A stretch of 64,000 nt of DNA from an uncultured Eubacteriales bacterium. Lineage in GTDB: Bacteria; Bacillota; Clostridia; Oscillospirales; Oscillospiraceae. The stretch covers positions 1 through 64,000 of the forward strand of contig ONSW01000003.1 in NCBI GenBank assembly GCA_900320595.1, given 5' to 3'. Each line of letters begins with the position of its first letter. Within the stretch, counting starts at the first letter, position 1. A program made the translations under genes and the position numbers. Below the pieces are notes generated by a model. The model worked only from the letters and a program-made list of their open reading frames with translations, ran no database searches and was not told the origin of the DNA. Of this stretch, positions 24,994 to 32,726 are shown piece after piece.

Positions 24994-25007
24994 GCCTCTC
25001 TCATTCC

Positions 25008-25616
25008 TCACAGCGTTTTGATCACGTGCCGAGCGACGCCCTGCACGACAAAGCTCTTGACCTTGATGACCTTGCCCGGATAGCACGCTTCGTTCATATA
25101 GGCAAGGAGATAGCCGTCCCTGTCCTTTCCCGCATAGCGTTTCAGGGTGTTCTCACCTTCCGGGTCCAGAGCGACGACAATGTCTCCTTCGTTCGCTTCA
25201 TTGCACAGCTCGACAAGGACGAGATCACCCTCATCAATGCCGGCGTCGATCATGGAATCGCCTTTGGCACGGACGAGATAGAATTTGCCTTTGCCGAAGA
25301 TAGACTCCGGCAGACTGACGTACTCTTCGACCTGTTCTTCCTCGGTCTCCGGATCGCCGCAGCGGATGGAACCGACGACCGGAACGGAGATATAACCGGT
25401 ACGGCACTTGGCCATTTGAGGAGAAGATTTGATCCCGCCGTTATACTCCAGCATGCCCTGCTCGGACATTTCCAGCAAATAACGATAAGCTGTCTGCTTG
25501 GTGACGCCGACTGCGTCGCCGACGGTCTGCGTGGAAGGGGCAGTCCGATTTTCCCGGTAGTATTGATCGACGAACTCGCGGATCTTTTGCATGAGTTCCG
25601 GATTCTTGCTTCTCAT
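25008..25616 (-). CDS. LexA-like self-cleaving repressor
   Basis: The 202-residue protein has the LexA plan. Residues about 8-60 form a winged helix (APSTQTVGDAVGVTKQTAYR). Residues 75-202 are an S24 peptidase domain with the cleavage pair Cys86-Gly87 in GSIRCGDPE, nucleophile Ser121 in AKGDSMIDAGI and base Lys159 in ENTLKRYAG. DNA damage and RecA filaments would trigger self-cleavage. ATG 25616 starts MRSKNPELMQ; the open frame continues to 25796 without support. An inverted repeat GTTACG-N3-CGTAAC at 25639-25653 lies at the expected transcription start and is the likely operator. It heads the zinc ribbon, polymerase, YolD operon. Confidence 0.88.
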   Translation of the reverse strand: MRSKNPELMQKIREFVDQYYRENRTAPSTQTVGDAVGVTKQTAYRYLLEMSEQGMLEYNGGIKSSPQMAKCRTGYISVPVVGSIRCGDPETEEEQVEEYVSLPESIFGKGKFYLVRAKGDSMIDAGIDEGDLVLVELCNEANEGDIVVALDPEGENTLKRYAGKDRDGYLLAYMNEACYPGKVIKVKSFVVQGVARHVIKTL

Positions 25617-25638
25617 AAGCGCGCCTCGCTTTCTATAT

Positions 25639-25689
25639 GTTACGCCTCGTAACCGATAGAAGCATAACACACCTTGACAAAATGTGCAA
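25639..25689 (-). promoter_or_regulatory. Promoter and candidate operator of the LexA cassette
   Basis: On the minus strand TTGCAC (25689-25684) and TATGCT (25666-25661) are 17 bases apart. Eight bases downstream of the -10 lies the perfect inverted repeat GTTACGCCTCGTAAC (25639-25653). It differs from the Bacillus SOS box (CGAAC-N4-GTTCG) but has the size and position of a repressor site. Confidence 0.65.
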
Positions 25690-25778
25690 CAGGAAAAATT
25701 AGGCCGGTCTGGGCGTATATTGGGACAGTATAGAAAAAGAGAATGGTTTTCAACGCTTTCTGCTTGCATGATAATGAT

Positions 25779-25813
25779 AACCGGACGAAAAGACATTGCC
25801 TTTTCGTCCGGTT
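25779..25813 (-). terminator. Hairpin between lexA cassette and HTH gene
   Basis: AACCGGACGAAAAG (25779-25792) pairs with CTTTTCGTCCGGTT (25800-25813), a 14-bp stem. It directly follows the stop of the HTH gene on the minus strand; the T-run there is weak. Confidence 0.6.
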
Positions 25814-25817
25814 GTGT

Positions 25818-26018
25818 TCAGCTATTCTTTTTGTGCTCCAGGATGTCCTCTACGTTGCAGTCCAGCAGCTCGCAGAGGGCGTCGATCGTCTGGGTTGAGA
25901 TGTGCTTTCCTCGTCTGATCGAGTGATAGGTGGTCATCGGGAAGCCCATTTTCCCAAGCCTGTAGGACGTTATTCCCCTTTTCTCTAACGTTCGGAAGAA
26001 CGGTTCGTAACTGATCAT
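25818..26018 (-). CDS. Small Cro/C1-type helix-turn-helix regulator
   Basis: A 66-residue DNA-binding protein. TSYRLGKMGFPMTTYHSIRRG is the recognition unit of a Cro/C1 HTH and TIDALCELLDCNVEDILEH is the conserved end helix of that family. ATG 26018 is preferred over 26024 because AGGAGG stands one base from the first and seven from the second. It is divergent from the gene at 26121; between them a palindrome GCGTTAACGC (26078-26087) lies inside the facing promoter and could be its operator. Such regulators are usual in phages and conjugative elements. Confidence 0.8.
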   Translation of the reverse strand: MISYEPFFRTLEKRGITSYRLGKMGFPMTTYHSIRRGKHISTQTIDALCELLDCNVEDILEHKKNS

Positions 26019-26067
26019 AATCATGCCTCCTGCAGCAGCAGTATCAGTATAAAATGCGACTGCGGGC

Positions 26068-26096
26068 TTGCGTAGCTGCGTTAACGCGCATATACT
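26068..26096 (+). promoter_or_regulatory. Promoter with GCGTTAACGC palindrome
   Basis: TTGCGT (26068-26073) and TATACT (26091-26096) are 17 bases apart; TATAAT at 26096-26101 is an alternative -10. The 10-base perfect palindrome GCGTTAACGC (26078-26087) fills the spacer, a classic repressor position. Confidence 0.55.
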
Positions 26097-26120
26097 ATAA
26101 TACGCATGGAGGCGAGAAAA

Positions 26121-26432
26121 ATGTCACTTCACGGATTCGCGTATTTTGTCAAGCGGCCACGGACTGCGGATGACCTGATGCGGCCGCATTTGCTTGAGCA
26201 GGAGCAGGAATACGAGGTCGTAAAGACGATCACGCTCCCGGCGATAGACTATGAGAACTTCATCACGGACATGCTGGCAGACCGGGCATTCCTCGAAGAG
26301 AATTCCGATCTATGCTCAAAGGATATCCCGCTACTCTGTCTGCTCATCACGCGCCGAGGTGGCGAGAATGGGGTCCTTGTGGTGCCGATTGGAGCACATG
26401 TGGACAAAGCTGCGGCAATTTCAAAACAATAA
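26121..26432 (+). CDS. Small conserved hypothetical protein
   Basis: A 103-residue protein beginning MSLHGFAYFVKRPRTADDLM, then YEVVKTITLPAIDYENFITD and a C-terminal strand-rich part (ITRRGGENGVLVVPIGAHVD). It has no membrane helix or metal motif. It reminds me of a small family seen in clostridial mobile elements, but I cannot name it with confidence. ATG 26121 stands eight bases behind GGAGG (26108-26112), which itself overlaps an upstream ATG. It is divergent from the HTH gene and probably controlled by it. Confidence 0.6.
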   Translation: MSLHGFAYFVKRPRTADDLMRPHLLEQEQEYEVVKTITLPAIDYENFITDMLADRAFLEENSDLCSKDIPLLCLLITRRGGENGVLVVPIGAHVDKAAAISKQ

Positions 26433-26603
26433 AACAGCTGTATGTCGACTGAATAGTGTCATTCGCTTGTTTCCCAGAAGCATAGCCTATGAAAGAAGAG
26501 AAGAAGTGCAGATTTCCTGATTATCAAGAACGCTGCGCTCTTCTCTTAATTTGTAATAATAGAGCACATTGTCCAGCTTTCGCTTCACAATACAAAAGCG
26601 GAA

Positions 26604-26632
26604 TTGATTCCTAAAGTGAATTCATGTAATAT
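26604..26632 (+). promoter_or_regulatory. Promoter of the WYL-like regulator gene
   Basis: TTGATT (26604-26609) and TAATAT (26627-26632) are 17 bases apart. It lies in the 265-base AT-rich space 26433-26697, in which I see no gene or other structure. Confidence 0.45.
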
Positions 26633-26697
26633 GATAATATCAGCACGTAAACCTTTCCCCCAAAAGCATATTGTTGAAATTATGAATGAGGGTTTTT

Positions 26698-27690
26698 ATG
26701 AGAATTGACTGCTTTTTTGATGAATTTATCAGGAGTATTTCTCCGAAGTACGAGAAAGATCTGAGAAAAACTGCAAAAATGCTTTTGTTTGGAGAAAAAG
26801 AATACTGCCTACCTAAGATGGCGGGCTATGAAGAGTCCGAATATCTTGGTGAGAACATCCGGGAATCGGTCAAAAGGGTTCCTCGCGGGAAAGACAATGC
26901 GATTAGGGTGTATAGAAGATTGGTTGCTTTTCTGCAGGAGAAAGGCGTTGAAACCACTGTGGCCTTTCCGCCCATCCCCATCGACAGCAGTTTCGAACGT
27001 CAAATGTTTATCGCAAAATACTTGCAAGGTGAAAGGGCCCACATTTCCGATTTAGTAAACCTGCTTTGGATCAGCGATCGGACGATTGATCAGGATCTTC
27101 AGCGGCTCTACCGGACAAGCGACGACCCGATCCAGGTTTGCGGCAGGCCCTTTTTCATTCCCGAGAGCACACGCGTTAAGGGACAAATACGCTCAGCTTC
27201 TACGGCGCATCCCTTGTTTTTAACAGAAAACCTCACACAGGTGATCATTATGCTCGAAGGTCTTCGCGTCATGGCGGAAAACCCTCTTCACACCCGCTAT
27301 GCTGCAGCCTCGGCCGCAGACATTTGGCAGCAGCTCTCAGACTATGCCAAGGGGCGGATCCGTTTTGTGTTAAGCGACCTGATGCCGGAAGCCCTTACGT
27401 GGTATGAGAACCTTGAAAGCCAGAACGAGAGCTTCTGTTCGGAGTATCAATGCAGCGTCAACGGGAATGTTTTGCTGGACTGCATAAAAAACGAGAAAAG
27501 CTTTTTTGTTGAGTATCGGACGGATACAGGCACGGTATTCTATAAAAACTGCCGCTTTGTGAATCGCAGTTTTCGGCAGGAAGACGGAGTCACCGTGATA
27601 GATGTAGACTGCGACAAGGGGCGAAAAACGATCCGTTCCGATCGCGTCATCCGAAGCACCTACAGCTGCGAAGAATTACTTGCAGATTAA
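26698..27690 (+). CDS. WYL-like helix-turn-helix regulator
   Basis: The 330-residue protein has a central winged-helix segment (residues about 105-140: MFIAKYLQGERAHISDLVNL then ISDRTIDQDLQRLY), a helical middle, and a C-terminal beta-rich region (NEKSFFVEYRTDTGTVFYKN) placed like the ligand-binding WYL domain. The W-Y-L triplet itself is not intact, so the family call is tentative. WYL regulators often control defence genes; this one precedes an island segment with McrBC and a type I restriction system. ATG 26698 follows GAGGG at five bases; an ATG at 26686 is possible. Confidence 0.6.
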   Translation: MRIDCFFDEFIRSISPKYEKDLRKTAKMLLFGEKEYCLPKMAGYEESEYLGENIRESVKRVPRGKDNAIRVYRRLVAFLQEKGVETTVAFPPIPIDSSFERQMFIAKYLQGERAHISDLVNLLWISDRTIDQDLQRLYRTSDDPIQVCGRPFFIPESTRVKGQIRSASTAHPLFLTENLTQVIIMLEGLRVMAENPLHTRYAAASAADIWQQLSDYAKGRIRFVLSDLMPEALTWYENLESQNESFCSEYQCSVNGNVLLDCIKNEKSFFVEYRTDTGTVFYKNCRFVNRSFRQEDGVTVIDVDCDKGRKTIRSDRVIRSTYSCEELLAD

Positions 27691-27769
27691 AATACGAAGC
27701 TGAGCTTCGTAGGATCAAAGCTGTGCTTCATGGTACAATCAGGCCACAAAAACAAAGGAGGATTGAATC

Positions 27770-28876
27770 ATGAAATGCACATTCTATTACCCCAAAACCA
27801 TCAACACCAAAGAGTGGGATGCCATTCGCGGAAAACTGAAGTCTGACCTGGAGGAACTGGAGACGGGCAAGGCGCCGGAGCGCGAAGTCGCTCTCTATCT
27901 GGAGACGCTGCTTTCTCAGGCTGATACTCTGGAAAAAAATCCCGCTATGCGCTTCTTCGGCTTTGACAAGCCGGAGCACATGCCCTCCGACGCTCGTGTG
28001 GAATACTTTTACTGGCCGACTTACATTGCTGCCGCGCTCGGCATGAAGGCCTGCCTGCTCTATCCCGGCATCCTGGGAAAGGTCAGGACTCAGGACGGAC
28101 AAAACGCAGAGGAAATTCTTCGCGCAATTCTCCTGGCCTGCACAGGCCGCGGCTTTCGCGGGCACGGGTTTGACGATGTCAAGGGCCTAGTCGAGGTCAC
28201 GGAGTTTTTCGTTGACCACGGCGCGCGGGAGTTTATCGAGCAGTGCGAGATTCCCTGCCCGGAGTTCACCGAGTGCTTCACGCAGGCGCTGCTGTTCCTG
28301 CTCGCCGGCGTGTCGAGAGGCTCGGTGGCCGGAGATTGGGGCGACGACTACACGGAGCGCGCCTATGATATTTTGGTAAGGGCAAAAATGATTGTGCCCG
28401 AAGAGGAAGAGCCCATGGTAAAAGAGCGTCTGTACCTTGCGTACGGAAGCAATCTGAATATCCGGCAGATGAAGGATCGCTGCCCCGACGCACGAATCGT
28501 GGGAACGGCGGAATTGCCGGGCTGGCGGCTGATGTTCAAGGGCAGCAAAAGCGGTAACTATCTAACCATCGAGCGTGACGAGGGCTGCACGGTCCCCGTC
28601 GCCGTTTGGGCGATCTCCGAGCGAGACGAACAAAGCCTTGACCGCTATGAGGGGTATCCAACCTTCTATTACAAAAAAGAGCTCCCCGTGACGCTGCGCG
28701 AAGCGGAGAGTGGAAAGGCCCGTCCAGTACAGGCCTTTGTCTACATCATGCATGAAGAGCGCAAATTAGGCCGCCCGGACGAAAGTTATGTGGCGCGCTG
28801 CCGCGAGGGCTACCGGGATTTCGGCTTTATTACGGCGTTTCTCGACGAGGCGTACGAATACAGCGCTCGGGGATGA
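27770..28876 (+). CDS. Fusion of unknown N-terminal domain with gamma-glutamylcyclotransferase-like domain
   Basis: Residues 1-215 form a soluble, mostly helical domain I do not recognise (FYYPKTINTKEWDAIRGKLK; GFDKPEHMPSDARVEYFYWP). Residues about 223-368 are a GGCT/AIG2-like domain: LYLAYGSNLNIRQM is the YGSN substrate loop, and LDRYEGYPTFYYKK gives the conserved Tyr-Glu-Gly turn with its acidic residue. GGCT-like enzymes release 5-oxoproline from gamma-glutamyl compounds, including glutathione adducts. AAAGGAGG precedes ATG 27770. A short hairpin (TACGAAGCTGAGCTTCGTA at 27693) separates it from the regulator gene. GC content is higher than in its neighbours. Confidence 0.75.
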   Translation: MKCTFYYPKTINTKEWDAIRGKLKSDLEELETGKAPEREVALYLETLLSQADTLEKNPAMRFFGFDKPEHMPSDARVEYFYWPTYIAAALGMKACLLYPGILGKVRTQDGQNAEEILRAILLACTGRGFRGHGFDDVKGLVEVTEFFVDHGAREFIEQCEIPCPEFTECFTQALLFLLAGVSRGSVAGDWGDDYTERAYDILVRAKMIVPEEEEPMVKERLYLAYGSNLNIRQMKDRCPDARIVGTAELPGWRLMFKGSKSGNYLTIERDEGCTVPVAVWAISERDEQSLDRYEGYPTFYYKKELPVTLREAESGKARPVQAFVYIMHEERKLGRPDESYVARCREGYRDFGFITAFLDEAYEYSARG

Positions 28877-28930
28877 GCGCTTTTCCCCTTACCGCACTTC
28901 GTCTCATCTTGAAACAGGAGAGGGTAAATC

Positions 28931-29767
28931 ATGGAAGCTCTGATTCTGTTGATGATCGGCGTGATCGCAGCACCGATCCTGCTCATCATTGCACACTCTT
29001 CAAAGAAGAACTCTTCACAGCCGGAGGAAGAAGAGGAGCCCGGCATCAGGATAACAGTGGGCCATTCCACAGAGCCTGTATTGACCTGCCCCCGCTGCGG
29101 CAGCCCAGTCATGTTGCGGGGAGGCGGCTGGGAGTGCGGCTGGTGTCTTGACAGCGGAGGGCTCGATACGCTCCCCCACACCACGAAAAGCAAGGTACTG
29201 CATGCGCGTATTATCTGCAGCGTTGATCTTCCCGAGACCTGGGCAGAGCTGAAAGCAGAGCTTTGCAAGCTCGTGCCGAAGCATGCGGACGTGCTTTTGA
29301 GCTCTCTCGGACGCGTGGTCGTGCATCAACTCTCGATCTCCTCCCCGCCGGAGGACGGACGCGTTGAACCGCAGCACATCCGTGATCTCTATGTTTTTCT
29401 CGAGTCTGAAAAGGATCTGGGCGTCGGCAAAGCGGTCGCGGCGCGCATCGAGCAGGGCGAGGAATTGTTCGCAGACGAGGGCGCGCTTTCGGAAGAATGC
29501 TTCGGCTCTTTTTGGCAATCGCTTCTTGACGCGCTTGAAGACGAAGGAATTATCCCCTGGGAAGCGGATACGGAACAGTTTTTCCATACGCTCGCGTGCT
29601 TTCGCAGCTGGCGCGGCGGAGGGCCGGGCGCCGATCACGCGTTTCTCGATAACTATTACGCCCTGCTGAATTCATTTCACGAACGGTGGGAAGCGCGTCA
29701 TCCAGATGAAACAGAAGACACATCATCAGAAAGATTGGAGGCAGATCAGAATGCTGAAAAAAGTTGA
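28931..29767 (+). CDS. Membrane-anchored zinc-ribbon protein coupled to mcrB
   Basis: The 278-residue protein starts with a membrane helix (LILLMIGVIAAPILLIIAH), then an acidic linker, then a zinc ribbon with two CxxC pairs (LTCPRCGSPVMLRG and ECGWCLDS). The remaining 200 residues are soluble and acidic, without a motif I know. GGAGAGGG precedes ATG 28931. The end overlaps the mcrB start by 17 bases, and both genes run with mcrC, so it is likely part of the McrBC transcript. It may be a membrane-bound accessory or sensor for the restriction complex; this is inference from position alone. Confidence 0.65.
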   Translation: MEALILLMIGVIAAPILLIIAHSSKKNSSQPEEEEEPGIRITVGHSTEPVLTCPRCGSPVMLRGGGWECGWCLDSGGLDTLPHTTKSKVLHARIICSVDLPETWAELKAELCKLVPKHADVLLSSLGRVVVHQLSISSPPEDGRVEPQHIRDLYVFLESEKDLGVGKAVAARIEQGEELFADEGALSEECFGSFWQSLLDALEDEGIIPWEADTEQFFHTLACFRSWRGGGPGADHAFLDNYYALLNSFHERWEARHPDETEDTSSERLEADQNAEKS

Positions 29768-31535
29768 CCGCCTTGTATGTGCATGGATTTCCTTGATGCT
29801 TGAAAAGCACAGCAGCGAAAGAGCCTTTAAACTGAAAGACGTGTTGTTTACAAGAGAAGAATTAGCGGACAGGGCAAATACCCTTTTCCCGCGCAGTTCG
29901 AAAAAGGTACTGGTCAAAGAAGTAAAGAACTATATTGAAGGTATTGGAAACAGCGAAGCAGACAAGTTTTTTGTTAGTGAAAACTACGATGATTTGTACT
30001 TGTATTGCCGCCTGAGTGAGAGCAGCATCTTTCAAGGCAAGGAACTGGATCCGAAAATATCGGAGTTGGTCCGAGCGCTGCTCAATGAGGGCGCTTGGAG
30101 CAGCAAACCCAGACCGTATTCTCTCGATGACATCGAGAGAATCTTAAAAGATTACTTTCACGATCCTGTAATTCGGTCAGAGAAACAGCCGCAAGGGCAG
30201 AACTCTTCTATCGGCACCCCGGAAGCAGTATGGATCGCCGCAGCAACACTTGCGTACAGCGAGTTCTGCCGTTCAAGTGCGAAGAACATTGAGAGCTATG
30301 CTTTTTCACAAAGTGACATCGCACATCTTGCACACACCTATAATGAGGACAACACGCTCAACACATGCAGGTCTATGGCCGGAAGAAACTGTGTCAAAGG
30401 CAGAAACGATCAGGGGTACGCCTATCTCATCGCTGTCGGGAAAAAGTGCCGTGTGGCCCGTCACGATGAGGCTGCACAATCGCAGCCGCCAAGACTGCAC
30501 AAAAGCTTTGAGGTGGCGACGATCAGCGGCACGAAAACCGTAGGAGAAATCGAGCATTTCATAGCAAACGAGTATTCAAAACTGCTTTTCAGCGAAAACG
30601 TGAGCGTCGCTGAGTATGCCGAGGAGGAATATTTCGAGGAAGAAGCCGATATTGAGGAATCTTCCGGAAATTCGTATTCGGCATCTGACTTCCTTTCAGA
30701 CGTTTTTATGTCCGAAGAAGACTACAAAGAATTGGTGGAAACGCTCAAGCATCAGAAAAACGTGATCCTCTGTGGCGCGCCCGGTGTTGGGAAAACCTAT
30801 GCCGCCACGAAACTGGCGTTTTCGGTTATGGGTGAACAAGCAGACGAGAGGGTCATGCAAGTCCAATTCCACCAGAGTTATTCCTATGAAGACTTCATCA
30901 TGGGCTATCGACCAGTGGAAAGCGGCGGGTTTGAAATAAGAACCGGCGCATTTTATGACTTTTGCCAGAAGGCAAAAGAAGATCCGGAAAATGATTATTT
31001 CTTTATCATTGATGAGATAAACAGAGGCAACCTGAGTCGGATCTTCGGTGAGTTGTTCATGCTGATCGAGAACAGCAAACGCGGGAATATCGATCTGCCG
31101 CTGCTTTACAGGCCTGAAGAACGTTTCTCCGTGCCGAAAAATCTCTATATCATCGGCATGATGAACACGGCGGATCGCAGCCTCGCCATGTTGGACTATG
31201 CTTTGCGCAGAAGATTTGCTTTCTTTGAAATGAAGCCGGGCTTTGAGACGCCGCAATTCAAAGCTTACCAGGCCGACATAGGCAGCGATTCACTCGATCG
31301 TGTGATTTCATGTGTAGAAGAGTTGAATCATGTAATTGAAAGCGACCAATCTTTAGGGGCAGGGTTCTGTATCGGGCACAGTTATTTCTGCAATCTGGGA
31401 GAAGATGAATCTGAGATTGCCCCAAAGCTAAAAGTCGTGGTAAAGCACGATATCATTCCCATGCTGCGAGAATACTGGTTCGATGACATTCAGAAGGCAA
31501 ACGAATGGGGAGACAAGCTGCTTCGAGCTATTTGA
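29751..31535 (+). CDS. mcrB: McrB-like AAA+ GTPase of a modification-dependent restriction system
   Basis: The protein has about 594 residues. The C-terminal AAA+ domain carries Walker A GAPGVGKTYAATKLAF (residue 342 on), FHQSYSYEDFIMGYRP, Walker B IIDEINRGNLSRIFGELF, and the McrB-specific MNTADRSLAMLDYALRRRFAF. These are the marks of McrB, which uses GTP to translocate DNA and drives the McrC nuclease. The N-terminal 320 residues should recognise the target; they hold no domain I can name, so the modified base is unknown. ATG 29751 follows GGAGG at nine bases; a longer frame from 29706 overlaps the upstream gene. mcrC follows 20 bases downstream. Confidence 0.9.
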   Translation: MLKKVDRLVCAWISLMLEKHSSERAFKLKDVLFTREELADRANTLFPRSSKKVLVKEVKNYIEGIGNSEADKFFVSENYDDLYLYCRLSESSIFQGKELDPKISELVRALLNEGAWSSKPRPYSLDDIERILKDYFHDPVIRSEKQPQGQNSSIGTPEAVWIAAATLAYSEFCRSSAKNIESYAFSQSDIAHLAHTYNEDNTLNTCRSMAGRNCVKGRNDQGYAYLIAVGKKCRVARHDEAAQSQPPRLHKSFEVATISGTKTVGEIEHFIANEYSKLLFSENVSVAEYAEEEYFEEEADIEESSGNSYSASDFLSDVFMSEEDYKELVETLKHQKNVILCGAPGVGKTYAATKLAFSVMGEQADERVMQVQFHQSYSYEDFIMGYRPVESGGFEIRTGAFYDFCQKAKEDPENDYFFIIDEINRGNLSRIFGELFMLIENSKRGNIDLPLLYRPEERFSVPKNLYIIGMMNTADRSLAMLDYALRRRFAFFEMKPGFETPQFKAYQADIGSDSLDRVISCVEELNHVIESDQSLGAGFCIGHSYFCNLGEDESEIAPKLKVVVKHDIIPMLREYWFDDIQKANEWGDKLLRAI

Positions 31536-31555
31536 AAAGACAGGGATGAGGTTAT

Positions 31556-32602
31556 ATGATTCCGCTGCGAAACATCTATTATATGCTGGCGTATGCTTTT
31601 CGAGCCCTAAATGAGCAAGAGTATCGGGATGTTGCAGGCGAAGATTTTGAGAATGCTGCAGAGATGTTGTCTGCGCTGCTGATACGCGGGATCAACTATC
31701 AACTGAAACGAGGGCTGTTCCACAGCTACACAAAGCGGGAAGAACCTCTTTCCACTCCTCGGGGAAAGATCGACATTACGGAATCTGTAAAGAGAATGAC
31801 AACCCGTAAATTTCAGTTGGTATGTGCTTACGAAGAGTACAGTGCCGATACATTTTTCAACCAAATCATCAAAACAACGATGACGGTTCTGATAAGAGCC
31901 AATATCAGTCCTTCCCGGAAAAAAGAGCTTCGAAAGCTGCTGGTGTATTTCACAGATATACAAGAGATTGATCCACTTCAAATCAGATGGGATTTTCGTT
32001 TTGACAACAACAATCAAAGCTATCGCATGCTGATTGCCGTCTGTTACCTGGCGTTGAATGGCCTCATCCAGTCCGACAAAAGCGGGACGGTTCACATCAT
32101 GGATTTCTTTGATGAACAGCGCGAGTGTAGGCTGTATGAGAAATTCATCCTGGAATACTATAAAAAAGAGCATCCCGAGCTGGCAGTAAGTTCCTCATGG
32201 ATTGCATGGAACGTTGACGATGGATTTAGTGAAATGCTGCCGACAATGAAAACCGATGTTATGCTCTCGAAAGATAATCGGACGCTCATCATTGACGCAA
32301 AATACTATCAAAGGATTGCGCAGATAAACTATGGCAACGCGACCATTCACTCCGGAAACATCTATCAGATATACACCTATGTAAAAAACTATGAGGAAAA
32401 CCAATCCCGCGAAGAGCATCTTGATGGTGAGATCGAAGTGTCAGGCATGCTCTTATACGCGGGAACGGATGAGGCAGTCCAGCCAAACTATACATATCAG
32501 ATGCATGGGAATAAGATTGCGGTTCGAACACTGGATCTTAATCTCGAGTTTTCTCAAATCGCAGCTCAACTGGACTCTATCTCCAACGAATTATTTCCCT
32601 GA
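31556..32602 (+). CDS. mcrC: McrC-like nuclease subunit
   Basis: The 348-residue protein is the partner nuclease of McrB. The N-terminal part (IPLRNIYYMLAYAFRALNE) is the family signature that docks on the McrB hexamer. The PD-(D/E)xK nuclease core is TMKTDVMLSKDNRTLIIDAK, followed by YY, with Asp at about 233 and the D-x-K at about 244-246, then the QIYTYVKNY helix. It cuts DNA after McrB-driven translocation. It stands 20 bases behind mcrB. The next system starts behind the inverted repeat at 32645-32677, which also acts as a terminator-like end. Confidence 0.9.
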   Translation: MIPLRNIYYMLAYAFRALNEQEYRDVAGEDFENAAEMLSALLIRGINYQLKRGLFHSYTKREEPLSTPRGKIDITESVKRMTTRKFQLVCAYEEYSADTFFNQIIKTTMTVLIRANISPSRKKELRKLLVYFTDIQEIDPLQIRWDFRFDNNNQSYRMLIAVCYLALNGLIQSDKSGTVHIMDFFDEQRECRLYEKFILEYYKKEHPELAVSSSWIAWNVDDGFSEMLPTMKTDVMLSKDNRTLIIDAKYYQRIAQINYGNATIHSGNIYQIYTYVKNYEENQSREEHLDGEIEVSGMLLYAGTDEAVQPNYTYQMHGNKIAVRTLDLNLEFSQIAAQLDSISNELFP

Positions 32603-32644
32603 ACCAGCGCGCGTGTATCAATTTGTATGAACATAGGTCCAAAA

Positions 32645-32687
32645 GCGCAGATGTAAAATTGTGTTTTACATCTGCGCGTGCTATAAT
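32645..32687 (+). promoter_or_regulatory. hsd promoter with -35 box in the loop of a 14-bp inverted repeat
   Basis: GCGCAGATGTAAAA (32645-32658) pairs with TTTTACATCTGCGC (32664-32677) around the loop TTGTG. TTGTGT (32659-32664) and TATAAT (32682-32687) are 17 bases apart and form the promoter of hsdRMS. A protein bound to the repeat would cover the -35 box; as RNA the stem could end mcrC transcription. Confidence 0.65.
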
Positions 32688-32726
32688 TACTGTGTCTATC
32701 CATTTTTTGCGCGAGGAGGGATACTT

